From: Bacteroidota bacterium
GTDB taxonomy: Bacteria > Spirochaetota > Spirochaetia > JABMQR01
Length of the DNA stretch: 15,357 bases
Assembly: GCA_013202335.1 (NCBI GenBank)
Contig: JABMQR010000344.1
Span: 1-15,357 of the forward strand
Direction of reading: 5' to 3'
In this document: positions 6,610-14,237 of the stretch, one piece after another
Layout of the letters: each line of letters begins with the position of its first letter
Numbering within the stretch: position 1 is the first letter of the stretch
The notes under the pieces: generated by a model
The model's database searches: none
Seen by the model: only the letters and a program-made list of their open reading frames with translations
Told to the model about the DNA's origin: nothing
Position numbers and translations under genes: made by a program

Positions 6610-8160
6610 TTATTTTGTTATGTATGGAGCTGATAATTTTCCCCTGTTTTTATAAATAGAATACTCAATTGATACGAACACGGTCAATAACACAAAAGCA
6701 GCAGCCGGGATGAAAGCATTAATAACTGTATTTCTTTCAACAATAATAGCTGGAGTTTTGCCAAAAAACCTACTTATACTCTCTATTACTCTATATTCAA
6801 ATGTTAATATTTTACGGAGAATCAAAAAGATCTCAGTTGAAGGTATAGGCATGAGAAGTATCATGCTGGATATCATATATAATGTAACCAAAACAGTTAA
6901 AGGAATTGATGCAATAATTCCAATTGGGTAAATCTCTCCAAAATAGTGTACCAGAAATGGGGAAGAAACGGTGAAGGCAGCTAATGAGGCTGATACTGCT
7001 GACCGCAGTGTGTTTGGCAGAAATCCTGGTAAAAAGATCGAAATTCTTCCTGAAAAAACCACTATTCCCAAAATTGCTGAATAGGAAAGAAAATATCCAG
7101 GACCTGAGCAAGTTGCAGGAAAAATAAGAGACTGCAAAGCAAGTGTATATGCAAGCGATGTTAAGAGAAAATCAGGATTAATGAGATCTTTTTTTCTGCG
7201 GTTTGAAATAAGAAGGAACATGATCATTGAGCGAATCAGTGAAGGTTTCCCCCCTGTAATCCAAACAAACACTATAACAAACAACCATGTTACTATTTTT
7301 GATTTTTTTGGTCCCATTACCAAACGTAAAACACAGAGAATCAAACCACTGAGTACTTGAAGATGCATCCCCGACAATGCCAGAATATGTGCGCAGCCTG
7401 CCTCTCTGAATAATTGAATAATAGGATTTGCGGAATCTTCCTTTCTTCCCAGCAAAAGTGCTGTTGAGAGTTCGGAGACTTCATGCGGCAATTCGGAAAA
7501 TTTATGGTAAACATACTCAATACACCTTTTTCTCAACTCCATGGTGTTGCTAACAACTGAGGATCCGCTTTGTATCAAGGATATATCAGATGCATAAAAA
7601 ACCAGAGTTCTTTTTTTACTCCCACCTACCCCAACCCCACTATCTGCACTCAGAGGTATTGATTCAAAAAATACAAACTGCCCGGGAATGTCTACCCACT
7701 CCCCGGAAAAAAAACGGTTTGGATTATATATAATAACTTTAACTTCAAATTTAGCTGAAGATGATAACTCTCTATTAGTATCAGTTATTTTATCAACTTT
7801 AATTTGAAACTCCTGTTTTGATCCATTAATGAATTTTGAATCAGTTAACAGAAGACCCTGTAAAGAATCTGTTTGCGCTATTATTTGCGTGAGAGATGCA
7901 TCTTTGATGATATCTGTTAAAGGAGAATAGATATTTCGTGCCACTCCGATAATAAGTAAACATATACATATCATTGCTGTCAAATTAACTTCCGGATATC
8001 CTTTAATCCTGGAAAGTACTACAAAAACAGGTACCGTGAGCAGGTATATAAGAATCAGTTCCTGCCCATCTACTCTTGCCGGAATACAGCAGATCCCCCA
8101 GATAACAAGTGTCGATACCAGTACGTTACAATCAGTAACATGAAAGAATGAGATTCCCAT
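6610..8160 (-). CDS. comEC: ComEC/Rec2-family DNA-uptake channel, no nuclease domain
   Basis: A 516-residue polytopic inner-membrane protein. ComEC forms the channel that brings single-stranded DNA into the cell during transformation. N-terminal membrane segments (about 12-72) are followed by a soluble OB-like region (about 90-205) and then the hydrophobic competence domain (about 225-495). Signatures are LSTALLLGR, HILALSGMHL (258-267), GGKPSLIRSMIM and LSYSAILGI. The protein ends shortly after the last membrane segment, so the metallo-beta-lactamase domain found at the C-terminus of many ComEC proteins (usually 700-800 residues in all) is absent. No ribosome binding site is evident at this ATG. 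It lies 49 bp after the 255-residue protein gene and 32 bp before the rsmA ATG. Function in uptake cannot be assumed. Confidence 0.85.
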   Translation of the reverse strand: MGISFFHVTDCNVLVSTLVIWGICCIPARVDGQELILIYLLTVPVFVVLSRIKGYPEVNLTAMICICLLIIGVARNIYSPLTDIIKDASLTQIIAQTDSLQGLLLTDSKFINGSKQEFQIKVDKITDTNRELSSSAKFEVKVIIYNPNRFFSGEWVDIPGQFVFFESIPLSADSGVGVGGSKKRTLVFYASDISLIQSGSSVVSNTMELRKRCIEYVYHKFSELPHEVSELSTALLLGRKEDSANPIIQLFREAGCAHILALSGMHLQVLSGLILCVLRLVMGPKKSKIVTWLFVIVFVWITGGKPSLIRSMIMFLLISNRRKKDLINPDFLLTSLAYTLALQSLIFPATCSGPGYFLSYSAILGIVVFSGRISIFLPGFLPNTLRSAVSASLAAFTVSSPFLVHYFGEIYPIGIIASIPLTVLVTLYMISSMILLMPIPSTEIFLILRKILTFEYRVIESISRFFGKTPAIIVERNTVINAFIPAAAFVLLTVFVSIEYSIYKNRGKLSAPYITK

Positions 8161-8209
8161 AGTATGTATAACTAAGGATTTCGTGAAAAATATTCAAAAA
8201 TGAGAGAAA

Positions 8210-8977
8210 TTAATCCGTATTATTTTCCATTGTCATCGATCTGTATAGAGCCAAAAGCGGCAAATCAATTCTTCTTCTTCCAGCCAAATTGAGCAGATTT
8301 GCCGACATCATAGTTTTTTCCCTCTCTGTATTAACTGATGGCAGTCTGCGAAGAATTTTTTTGTGTTTGTCATTTCTATAAAGTATAATCTGAATGTATT
8401 CAGCAATATCAGCAGTTTTTTCTGTTCTCTCCGGAATGCTGATACCCCCCTCATCACCACAGATTTTATCTGATAGGGTTACAGCAGGCATTTCATCATA
8501 CTCCAGAAGCATCTCTTCCATAACCAATAATTTTTCATCTACTTTAAATGCAGCCTGATCCGCCTGATTTTTCAGCTCAATCCTTTTTTTCATGGCAATA
8601 TCGGACTTTTTATTTCTTGCAGCTGTCCATAAATAGATCCCAACTGCAGCTGCAGCCCCTATCAGGAGTTCATCAATTACCGGTATCGGATCCCGAATAA
8701 CAAAAGACATAAAAAAATAGACTACTAAAAATGCCAGAGCAGAATTTATAAAGCGCGGGATATATTTTAATTCCTGGATCCAACTATTCACTCCCCTGTC
8801 TATACCGGCATACAGTTCAAAGAGGTAGTCCTCTTTATCTTCCGAGGATATTTTGTTTGAAATCTCTGTTACTATGTCCTTTTCAGGGTCCCAGTCGATT
8901 GTCCATTTTTTTTTCAAAAACGGATGCAGGTACAAAGATTTACCAAATGTTCTTTTAATCAGATAAAAACCACTCAT
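8210..8977 (-). CDS. Membrane protein of unknown function (255 aa)
   Basis: I do not recognise this protein. It has a soluble N-terminus with a WTIDWDPEKD segment and two predicted membrane segments (about 77-94 and 101-119) separated by a short RDPIPVIDE turn. A long, charged cytoplasmic tail (about 121-255) follows, rich in Lys and Glu and possibly partly coiled (about 125-160). No signal peptide or catalytic motif is visible. The ATG at 8975-8977 is preceded by GGGAGG with an 11-nt spacer, a strong ribosome binding site. It sits 116 bp after the gph-like gene and 49 bp before comEC, all on the minus strand. It is probably co-transcribed with comEC, which might suggest a membrane or competence role. 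That is context only. Confidence 0.75.
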   Translation of the reverse strand: MSGFYLIKRTFGKSLYLHPFLKKKWTIDWDPEKDIVTEISNKISSEDKEDYLFELYAGIDRGVNSWIQELKYIPRFINSALAFLVVYFFMSFVIRDPIPVIDELLIGAAAAVGIYLWTAARNKKSDIAMKKRIELKNQADQAAFKVDEKLLVMEEMLLEYDEMPAVTLSDKICGDEGGISIPERTEKTADIAEYIQIILYRNDKHKKILRRLPSVNTEREKTMMSANLLNLAGRRRIDLPLLALYRSMTMENNTD

Positions 8978-9017
8978 CTATTTACTAACCTCCCGACAGG
9001 GAAACCCCCTGAGAAAA

Positions 9018-9050
9018 ATGATATAGGTACGTCTTCATCAACTATATCAT
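9018..9050 (-). terminator. Hairpin and T-run between the gph-like gene and the 255-aa gene
   Basis: ATGATATAG (9018-9026) and CTATATCAT (9042-9050) form a perfect 9-bp stem with a 15-nt loop. On the minus strand the stem is followed by a run of Ts and then CTC, in the right polarity to end gph transcription. The stem is AT-rich and the loop is long, so a weak terminator, an attenuator or a protein-binding site are all possible. Confidence 0.4.
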
Positions 9051-9093
9051 ACTTTTTAGATAATCCGTTATGCCGCGACAGTAAAACTTTCTA

Positions 9094-9795
9094 TCAAGTT
9101 CCAGATTTATCAAGACAACTCTGAATATACTGCCTTAGTTCTTCTGTACTATGCATAAGTGTCAGACAGCCTGCTCCCAGCAGTTTCTCAACAGGATTAA
9201 ATCCCCATGAAACACTCACAGGGATCATACCTGCCTGTTTCGCTGTCCTGAAATCAACCACCGAGTCACCTATCATAAGAGTTTCATGCGGATTGCATTT
9301 TATCTGCTCCATGATGTATTGAGCTGATTCTGGTGAGGGCTTTAATGGAAATCTGTCTGACTTGCCTACTATTTCCACAAATGGAATCTCTGAAAAAAAT
9401 GTTTTAATTATTGGCAGAGTTAATGCGTGTGCTTTATTGGACAATACGGCCATCTTAACATCTAAACCAGCCATATCCTGCAGCAAATCCACTATACCAT
9501 CATACGGTTTCGTTAAACCTGCAGGGTTCTTACCGTATTCCTCCATTATCTCCATTAAAAGACGCTGAAGCGTATCTCCAGAAATTCCCGCATCATCCGG
9601 CAAGGCCGAAATTAATGCATTTCTCAGGCCGCTGCCAACAAATGCTTTGTAATCATCAGGATCATATCCGGGAAACCCATTTCGCTTGAATACCGTATTA
9701 AATGAGCGTGCTATATCCGGAATAGTATCCAGAAGTGTTCCATCCATATCAAAAATCAGAGCTGTATTATGGGAGTTGGGTATATCTGCTATCAT
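9094..9795 (-). CDS. gph: HAD-superfamily phosphatase, phosphoglycolate phosphatase-like
   Basis: A 233-residue cytoplasmic HAD hydrolase with a C1 cap. Motif I is DMDGT (16-20), with the nucleophile D16 and acid D18. Motif II is LSNK (118-121). Motif III lysine is K152 in LKPSPES. Motif IV is GDSVVDFRTA (176-185). Length and order fit phosphoglycolate phosphatase (Gph) or pyrophosphatase PpaX. The family is promiscuous, so the substrate is inferred and the symbol is tentative. The ATG at 9793-9795 is firmly fixed: an in-frame TAG lies 9 nt upstream and the next Met is inside motif I. There is no Shine-Dalgarno sequence. The -10 box, which contains that TAG, is 6 nt before the ATG. It is first in the minus-strand block leading to comEC and rsmA, and divergent from the DUF362 gene. 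Confidence 0.87.
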   Translation of the reverse strand: MIADIPNSHNTALIFDMDGTLLDTIPDIARSFNTVFKRNGFPGYDPDDYKAFVGSGLRNALISALPDDAGISGDTLQRLLMEIMEEYGKNPAGLTKPYDGIVDLLQDMAGLDVKMAVLSNKAHALTLPIIKTFFSEIPFVEIVGKSDRFPLKPSPESAQYIMEQIKCNPHETLMIGDSVVDFRTAKQAGMIPVSVSWGFNPVEKLLGAGCLTLMHSTEELRQYIQSCLDKSGT

Positions 9796-9801
9796 GGCAA
9801 A

Positions 9802-9830
9802 ACACTATGTGACCCTACTCTTTATGTCAA
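9802..9830 (-). promoter_or_regulatory. Promoter of the gph-like gene, leaderless geometry
   Basis: On the minus strand, a perfect TTGACA (9825-9830) and TAGTGT (9802-9807) are 17 nt apart, with only TTTGCC between the -10 and the ATG. The expected start is the A of the start codon. The -10 keeps the three most conserved bases (T, A and final T) but not the middle. Confidence 0.6.
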
Positions 9831-9836
9831 GGAGTA

Positions 9837-9865
9837 CTGACAAAAAATATGATTATCTATAAACT
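9837..9865 (+). promoter_or_regulatory. Candidate promoter of the DUF362 gene
   Basis: CTGACA (9837-9842) and TAAACT (9860-9865) are 17 nt apart on the plus strand. Predicted initiation near 9872 gives a leader of about 25 nt holding GAGGA before the TTG start. It lies back to back with the gph promoter, with only 6 bp between the two -35 boxes. Confidence 0.5.
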
Positions 9866-9896
9866 ATGATATCAAAATAAAACATGAGGATACATC

Positions 9897-11024
9897 TTGG
9901 AAAAACCTATTGTTTCACTGGTACATTGCAATTCTTATGAATCTGAGCTGGTATATAAAGCCGTTGAGAAAGCTTGTTTAGAGACAGGATTCCCAAATGT
10001 TGCCGGAAAAAAAGTCCTTTTAAAACCCAATATTTTAGCAGATGTTCCTCCTGAACGTGCAGTTACCACACATCCGGAAATTCTCAGAGCGGTAATACGG
10101 TTAGTACAAAAATTAGGCGGAACTGCCTATGTAGGAGACTCACCAACTATTCAAAGGTCATCTTTCTCAGGAATAAAATGCGGTTTAAAAGCTGTTTGTG
10201 ATGAAACAGGAGCCATCTGGGTTGATTTCACCAATAAACCGATCAAGGTCAAAAATGCATCACTCCGAAAGAAAAATTCATTTACCATGACAAATGCCGT
10301 TGAGTATTGTGATATGATTATTTCACTTCCTAAAATGAAGACCCATCAATTAATGTATATGACCGGAGCCGTTAAAAATCTTTTTGGATTGATTCCCAGT
10401 CTCTCAAAAAGCCCTTATCATTTACGCTGCCCTGACAGAAAAAGATTTGCCGACATGCTTTTGGATATATACCAAACAGTAACTCCTGTTTTCTCAATCA
10501 TGGATGCAGTCATCGCAATGGAGGGGCCCGGTCCCAACAGCGGAACACCCAAATATATGGGACTTATTCTGGCTTCCTCTGATGCCCTTGCTGTAGATTT
10601 TACTGCATCATATATTATGGGATATATACCTGGCTTGATCCCAACGGTAAAGCAGGCAATAAGAAGAAATTTGTCACCTGTTCAGACTATTGATGATATA
10701 GTATTTGTGGTTGAACATCCTGAAAAGTTTAAGAATGAATCCTACAAACGCATAGTTCAGGAAAAAGAGTCAGGATTACTAAAAACGGCTTTGGGTTTTT
10801 TGCATAATCGATCGTATCCCATGCACGAGGCTCCTAAACCGTTGTTTAATGATGAAAAATGCATTGGTTGTGGAGAATGTGCAGAAATATGCCCGACAAA
10901 TGCTCTTACCCCGATCAAGGAAGTTACGGTAATTCCGGATTACAAAAAGTGTATCCGCTGCTATTGCTGCCATGAAGTTTGCCAATATGAAGCAATAACT
11001 ATTGAGGGAAAGGGAATTGTATGA
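9897..11024 (+). CDS. DUF362 protein with two 4Fe-4S clusters
   Basis: A 375-residue protein with an N-terminal DUF362 domain (about 1-290) and a C-terminal bacterial ferredoxin domain. DUF362 features include KVLLKPNIL, TTHPEILRAVI, GDSPT, ISLPKMKTH and GAVKNLFGLIP. The cluster ligands are C322, C325, C328, C332 and C352, C355, C358, C362, each set followed by the usual spacing of a 2[4Fe-4S] ferredoxin. The biochemical role of the family is not established; electron transfer is suggested by the clusters. The start is TTG at 9897-9899, chosen because GAGGA lies 6 nt upstream and an ATG at 9884 is out of frame. The stop overlaps the next gene in ATGA, so the two are probably coupled. There are no membrane segments, so it is probably cytoplasmic. 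Confidence 0.87.
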   Translation: MEKPIVSLVHCNSYESELVYKAVEKACLETGFPNVAGKKVLLKPNILADVPPERAVTTHPEILRAVIRLVQKLGGTAYVGDSPTIQRSSFSGIKCGLKAVCDETGAIWVDFTNKPIKVKNASLRKKNSFTMTNAVEYCDMIISLPKMKTHQLMYMTGAVKNLFGLIPSLSKSPYHLRCPDRKRFADMLLDIYQTVTPVFSIMDAVIAMEGPGPNSGTPKYMGLILASSDALAVDFTASYIMGYIPGLIPTVKQAIRRNLSPVQTIDDIVFVVEHPEKFKNESYKRIVQEKESGLLKTALGFLHNRSYPMHEAPKPLFNDEKCIGCGECAEICPTNALTPIKEVTVIPDYKKCIRCYCCHEVCQYEAITIEGKGIV

Positions 11025-11506
11025 ATATCTCAACCGTTCTCTATACAATAATTTTCTCACTGGTTCCAATTTTTGAATTAAGGGGAGCTCTGCCGTTTGC
11101 CTATTTCAATGATATCCCCCTATTCCAGGCTTACTTGATTGCTGTTGGAGCTAATGCACTCGTTGCTCCCCTCGTTTTTGTTTTCCTCTCGTCACTGCAC
11201 AAGCTGTTTTACAAATGGAAGTTTTACAAGAGAATCTTTGATGCAACGGTGAGCCGAACCCGGAAAAAACTGGAACCAAAAATAAAGAAATTTGGATATC
11301 TTGGAATTATGCTGTTTGTTGCTGTACCTTTACCGATTACCGGAGCATATACCGGAACTTTGGGTGCCTGGATTCTTGGCCTTGACTGGAAAAAGACCTG
11401 TCTGGCTGCACTCGGCGGGGTAATAATTTCCGGCTGTATTGTTTCTCTGCTTTTAATTGCGGGGGAAGGATCTCACTCAATATTTATAAAAATTATTCAA
11501 AAATAG
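11021..11506 (+). CDS. Small multidrug export-type membrane protein (COG2426)
   Basis: A 161-residue integral membrane protein of the COG2426 / Sm_multidrug_ex family. About four hydrophobic segments are visible (roughly 4-22, 34-58, 92-112 and 127-148), with a basic loop at 60-90. Family-like stretches are PIFELRGALPFA near residue 20 and FVAVPLPITGAYTGTLGAWILG near residue 100; PITGAYTG resembles a re-entrant substrate loop seen in DedA-like transporters. Despite the family name, drug export is not well established. The ATG overlaps the DUF362 stop by four bases (ATGA), so translation is probably coupled. This pairing suggests a membrane partner for the ferredoxin protein, but no such complex is shown here. 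Confidence 0.82.
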   Translation: MNISTVLYTIIFSLVPIFELRGALPFAYFNDIPLFQAYLIAVGANALVAPLVFVFLSSLHKLFYKWKFYKRIFDATVSRTRKKLEPKIKKFGYLGIMLFVAVPLPITGAYTGTLGAWILGLDWKKTCLAALGGVIISGCIVSLLLIAGEGSHSIFIKIIQK

Positions 11507-11534
11507 TTGTAAAAACAGGGTTTTATACTATAGT
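11507..11534 (+). promoter_or_regulatory. Candidate promoter of the helicase gene
   Basis: TTGTAA (11507-11512), directly after the upstream stop codon, and TATAGT (11529-11534) are 16 nt apart. Predicted initiation near 11541 gives a leader of about 58 nt. The leader contains a small hairpin: CCTGA-TCT pairs with AGA-TCAGG at 11549-11568, with one bulged base. Confidence 0.45.
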
Positions 11535-11598
11535 ATGCCCAAACCTCTCCTGATCTACCAGATTCAGGAAACAACTCAAACAGAAAGGGACGTTCACC

Positions 11599-13605
11599 AT
11601 GGCTCTACAACTAAAAAATGAATTAAATCCTGAACAGGCTGATGCAGCCGCAACAATAGAAGGTCCAGTCCTCATTATTGCTGGTGCCGGATCAGGCAAA
11701 ACACGGATGATAACTTATCGAATCGCATATATGCTTGAACAGGGAATCCCTCAATCTGAAATCCTTGCACTGACGTTTACCAATAAAGCAGCTGCTGAGA
11801 TGTCCGAAAGAATCCGGATGGTAACCGGAAAACCGATGAAAAAACTCACCACTTCCACCTTTCATGCTTTTGGATTAGCTACATTGAAAAGACACGGTTC
11901 GTATTTAGGATACTCTAAAGGTTTCTCTGTATATGACACCTCAGACAAGATGGGTATGCTGAAGGCTTCTCTGGTTGAGCTGAGTTTAGATCCAAAATCA
12001 GAAGACTTGTATGCCCTCTCAGAACTGATCTCAGCGGTAAAAACAGGACGCAAGCAATTTTCAGGGGACACTTTAGCGTACAAGCCTCTTTTTGACGAGT
12101 ATAATTCACACCTTAAACTCTATAATGCGGTTGATTTTGATGATCTCATTATGCAGCCTCTTATATTATTTCAAAAATTTCCGGAAATACTTGAATACTA
12201 TCGGGATAGATTTAAATATATTTTGGTTGATGAATTTCAGGACACCTCCCTTCAACAGTACCAACTGGTCTACATGCTCTCTATCAATCATCGTAATATT
12301 TGTGTTGTCGGAGATGATGATCAATCAATTTACTCCTGGAGAGGTGCAGATTTTCGGAATATTACCAACTTCGAAAAAGACTACCCTGAATGCAAAGAGA
12401 TAAAACTTGAGCAAAACTACCGTTCTACCGGTACGATCATACAGGCGGCAAACACTCTCATTAAAAACAATGTAAAAAGGAAAAAGAAGCGTCTTTGGAC
12501 TGGAGATGAAAAAAGCGGTATTATCGCCCTCTCTTACCCTGAAGATGAAAATCAGGAGGCTGAATTCATCACGGATAAAATCAAGGAAGTTATGATTAAA
12601 AATTCACTGAGATATGATAACTTCGGTGTTCTTTTACGTACAAACAACCTGCTAACAGCAATTGAACATGCATTACTTTCATCCAATATTCCCTACAAAG
12701 TCTCCGGCGGACAAAGTTTTTTTCAGAGGAAAGAGATAAAGGATATTATTGCTTATTTACGGGTTATGGCTAATCTTGATGATGAAATGAGTCTGCTGCG
12801 AATTATTAATACCCCCAAAAGAGGAATAGGGAAATCAACACTGCAATTCTTCCGGAAGGTTTCAGAACAGAAGAAATGTTCTCTGTTTTCTGCTATAACT
12901 GCTGCTTCTCATGCTGAGGATACAGGAATACGGGAGTCCATTAAACGTAATGCATCAGAATTGATTGATTTCATAACTCTCTATAAAGAACAATTATTTT
13001 CAAAAAAGAAAAAGTCTTTGGTTCTGGTATCGATACTTACAGACATTTCCTATAAGAATCATATTATTTCCGAGCATCCTGACAATGATCAGCTGGCTCA
13101 ATGGAAAATGAAAAATGTGGATTTATTTGTCTCAATCCTTGACAGATGGGAGCGAAATCCCGATAAAAAGGGAGATTCCTTATATGATTTCTTAGGCTCA
13201 ATCAGTCTTGTTGGAAAAACTGAACCGGATCAGGAAGCGGGAAAGGTTAATCTGATGACGGTTCATGCATCAAAGGGATTGGAATTTCATACCGTATTCT
13301 TAGCAGGTGTAGAGGATCACATTATTCCTCATAAACGCTCACTTGAAGAAAATCCCGATAATATTGAAGAGGAAAGAAGACTTTTTTATGTAGCTATAAC
13401 ACGTGCAAGAAATAATTTGTATATGACCAGCTGCCAAACCCGAAAATATATGCGTGAGCTTATAAATACAGTCCCCTCACGATTTTTGGATGAAATTCCC
13501 ACGGAACTTATTGAGCATCCCGGTGAGGATACTGTAGCTGATACTGAATCAGCGGTAAATTACTTTGATCTAATGCGGCAAAAGCTTAACTCGGGTATTT
13601 CTTAA
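11599..13605 (+). CDS. UvrD/Rep/PcrA-type DNA helicase
   Basis: A 668-residue superfamily 1A 3'-5' DNA helicase acting in replication restart and repair. The motifs are in order: Q-motif LNPEQ (9-13), Walker A AGAGSGKT (28-35), Ia TFTNKAAAEM (59-68), Walker B DEFQDT (211-216), III GDDDQSIYSWRGA (238-250), IV QNYRS (272-276), V TVHASKGLEF (554-563) and VI EERRLFYVAITRAR (591-604). It ends about 65 residues after motif VI, so it lacks the long tail of UvrD and PcrA (usually about 720-740 residues) and is nearer to Rep in size. Rep, UvrD and PcrA cannot be separated reliably by eye, so no symbol is given. The ATG has AAAGGGA upstream, a passable ribosome binding site. The frame is intact. Confidence 0.93.
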   Translation: MALQLKNELNPEQADAAATIEGPVLIIAGAGSGKTRMITYRIAYMLEQGIPQSEILALTFTNKAAAEMSERIRMVTGKPMKKLTTSTFHAFGLATLKRHGSYLGYSKGFSVYDTSDKMGMLKASLVELSLDPKSEDLYALSELISAVKTGRKQFSGDTLAYKPLFDEYNSHLKLYNAVDFDDLIMQPLILFQKFPEILEYYRDRFKYILVDEFQDTSLQQYQLVYMLSINHRNICVVGDDDQSIYSWRGADFRNITNFEKDYPECKEIKLEQNYRSTGTIIQAANTLIKNNVKRKKKRLWTGDEKSGIIALSYPEDENQEAEFITDKIKEVMIKNSLRYDNFGVLLRTNNLLTAIEHALLSSNIPYKVSGGQSFFQRKEIKDIIAYLRVMANLDDEMSLLRIINTPKRGIGKSTLQFFRKVSEQKKCSLFSAITAASHAEDTGIRESIKRNASELIDFITLYKEQLFSKKKKSLVLVSILTDISYKNHIISEHPDNDQLAQWKMKNVDLFVSILDRWERNPDKKGDSLYDFLGSISLVGKTEPDQEAGKVNLMTVHASKGLEFHTVFLAGVEDHIIPHKRSLEENPDNIEEERRLFYVAITRARNNLYMTSCQTRKYMRELINTVPSRFLDEIPTELIEHPGEDTVADTESAVNYFDLMRQKLNSGIS

Positions 13606-13674
13606 AAAGCATCATTATTTTATGATATATTTTCTGATAAAAAATCAAATTTTAAATTTACGTAAGGATCAGGT

Positions 13675-14172
13675 ATGGAAGCAATAATTCGTTTAATTAT
13701 TACCGGCGGGACATTTGATAAAGAGTATGATGAACTGCAGGGGAATTTAACATTTAAGGATACGCATATAACGGAAATACTGAAATATGTACGACTTACT
13801 GTACCGGTTACTATGGAAATCTGTCAGATGAAAGACAGTTTATACATGGATGATGCAGACAGAGAACATATCCTCAACTCATGCAAAACCTCAGAACAGG
13901 AATATATAGTTATTATTCACGGCACAGATACTATGGCCAAGACTGCTGAGCTTCTGGGGAGAAGTAATATTGGAAAAACTATTGTTTTTACTGGTGCGAT
14001 GGTTCCCTACTCTATAAGAAATTCTGATGCGATGTTCAACCTGGGTGCAGCCGCTGCAACAGTTCAGTTGTTGGAACCTGGAGTCTATATCTGTATGAAC
14101 GGCACTATTTTTTCGTGGGATAATGTAAAGAAAAATACTCAACTGGGAGTATTTGAGAAAATTTATCCTTAA
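13675..14172 (+). CDS. Stand-alone N-terminal asparaginase domain protein
   Basis: A 165-residue protein equal to the N-terminal catalytic half of type I/II L-asparaginases, which are normally about 330 residues. The nucleophile motif TGGTFD (10-15) with T13, the second-triad motif HGTDTM (82-87) with T84 and D85, and NVKKNT (150-155) with the probable catalytic lysine K153 are all kept. GAMVPYSIRNSDAMFNLGAA also matches the family. The C-terminal domain is absent: the stop is followed by 65 nt of non-coding sequence and then another gene, so no recent truncation is visible. AAGGA lies 6 nt before the ATG. Asparaginase activity is plausible but not certain, since the C-terminal domain normally helps build the dimer active site. 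Confidence 0.82.
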   Translation: MEAIIRLIITGGTFDKEYDELQGNLTFKDTHITEILKYVRLTVPVTMEICQMKDSLYMDDADREHILNSCKTSEQEYIVIIHGTDTMAKTAELLGRSNIGKTIVFTGAMVPYSIRNSDAMFNLGAAAATVQLLEPGVYICMNGTIFSWDNVKKNTQLGVFEKIYP

Positions 14173-14202
14173 ATTCGCTTATTTAACTGCTGATTATGCT
14201 GG

Positions 14203-14231
14203 TTGATATTTTTCCTACAATTTTGTAGGTT
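14203..14231 (+). promoter_or_regulatory. Promoter of the sigma54 activator gene, leaderless geometry
   Basis: TTGATA (14203-14208) and TAGGTT (14226-14231) are 17 nt apart, followed by GTGATT and the ATG. This is the same spacing as at tyrA and gph. The -10 is weak in the middle. An AGGT inside the -10 could serve as a poor ribosome binding site if transcription instead starts further upstream. Confidence 0.45.
14214..14229. promoter_or_regulatory. Perfect palindrome over the activator's -10 (possible operator)
   Basis: CCTACAA (14214-14220) and TTGTAGG (14223-14229) form a perfect 7-bp inverted repeat around two bases. It covers the 3' half of the promoter spacer and the first four bases of the -10. 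A protein bound here would block RNA polymerase. If it is transcribed, it would fold over the AGG near the start codon. Confidence 0.45.
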
Positions 14232-14237
14232 GTGATT

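Noticed and set aside
14173..14237. Possible relic of the missing asparaginase C-terminal domain
   Set aside because: Only 65 nt separate the stop from the next gene, and they hold promoter elements and a palindrome; no domain remnant is readable.
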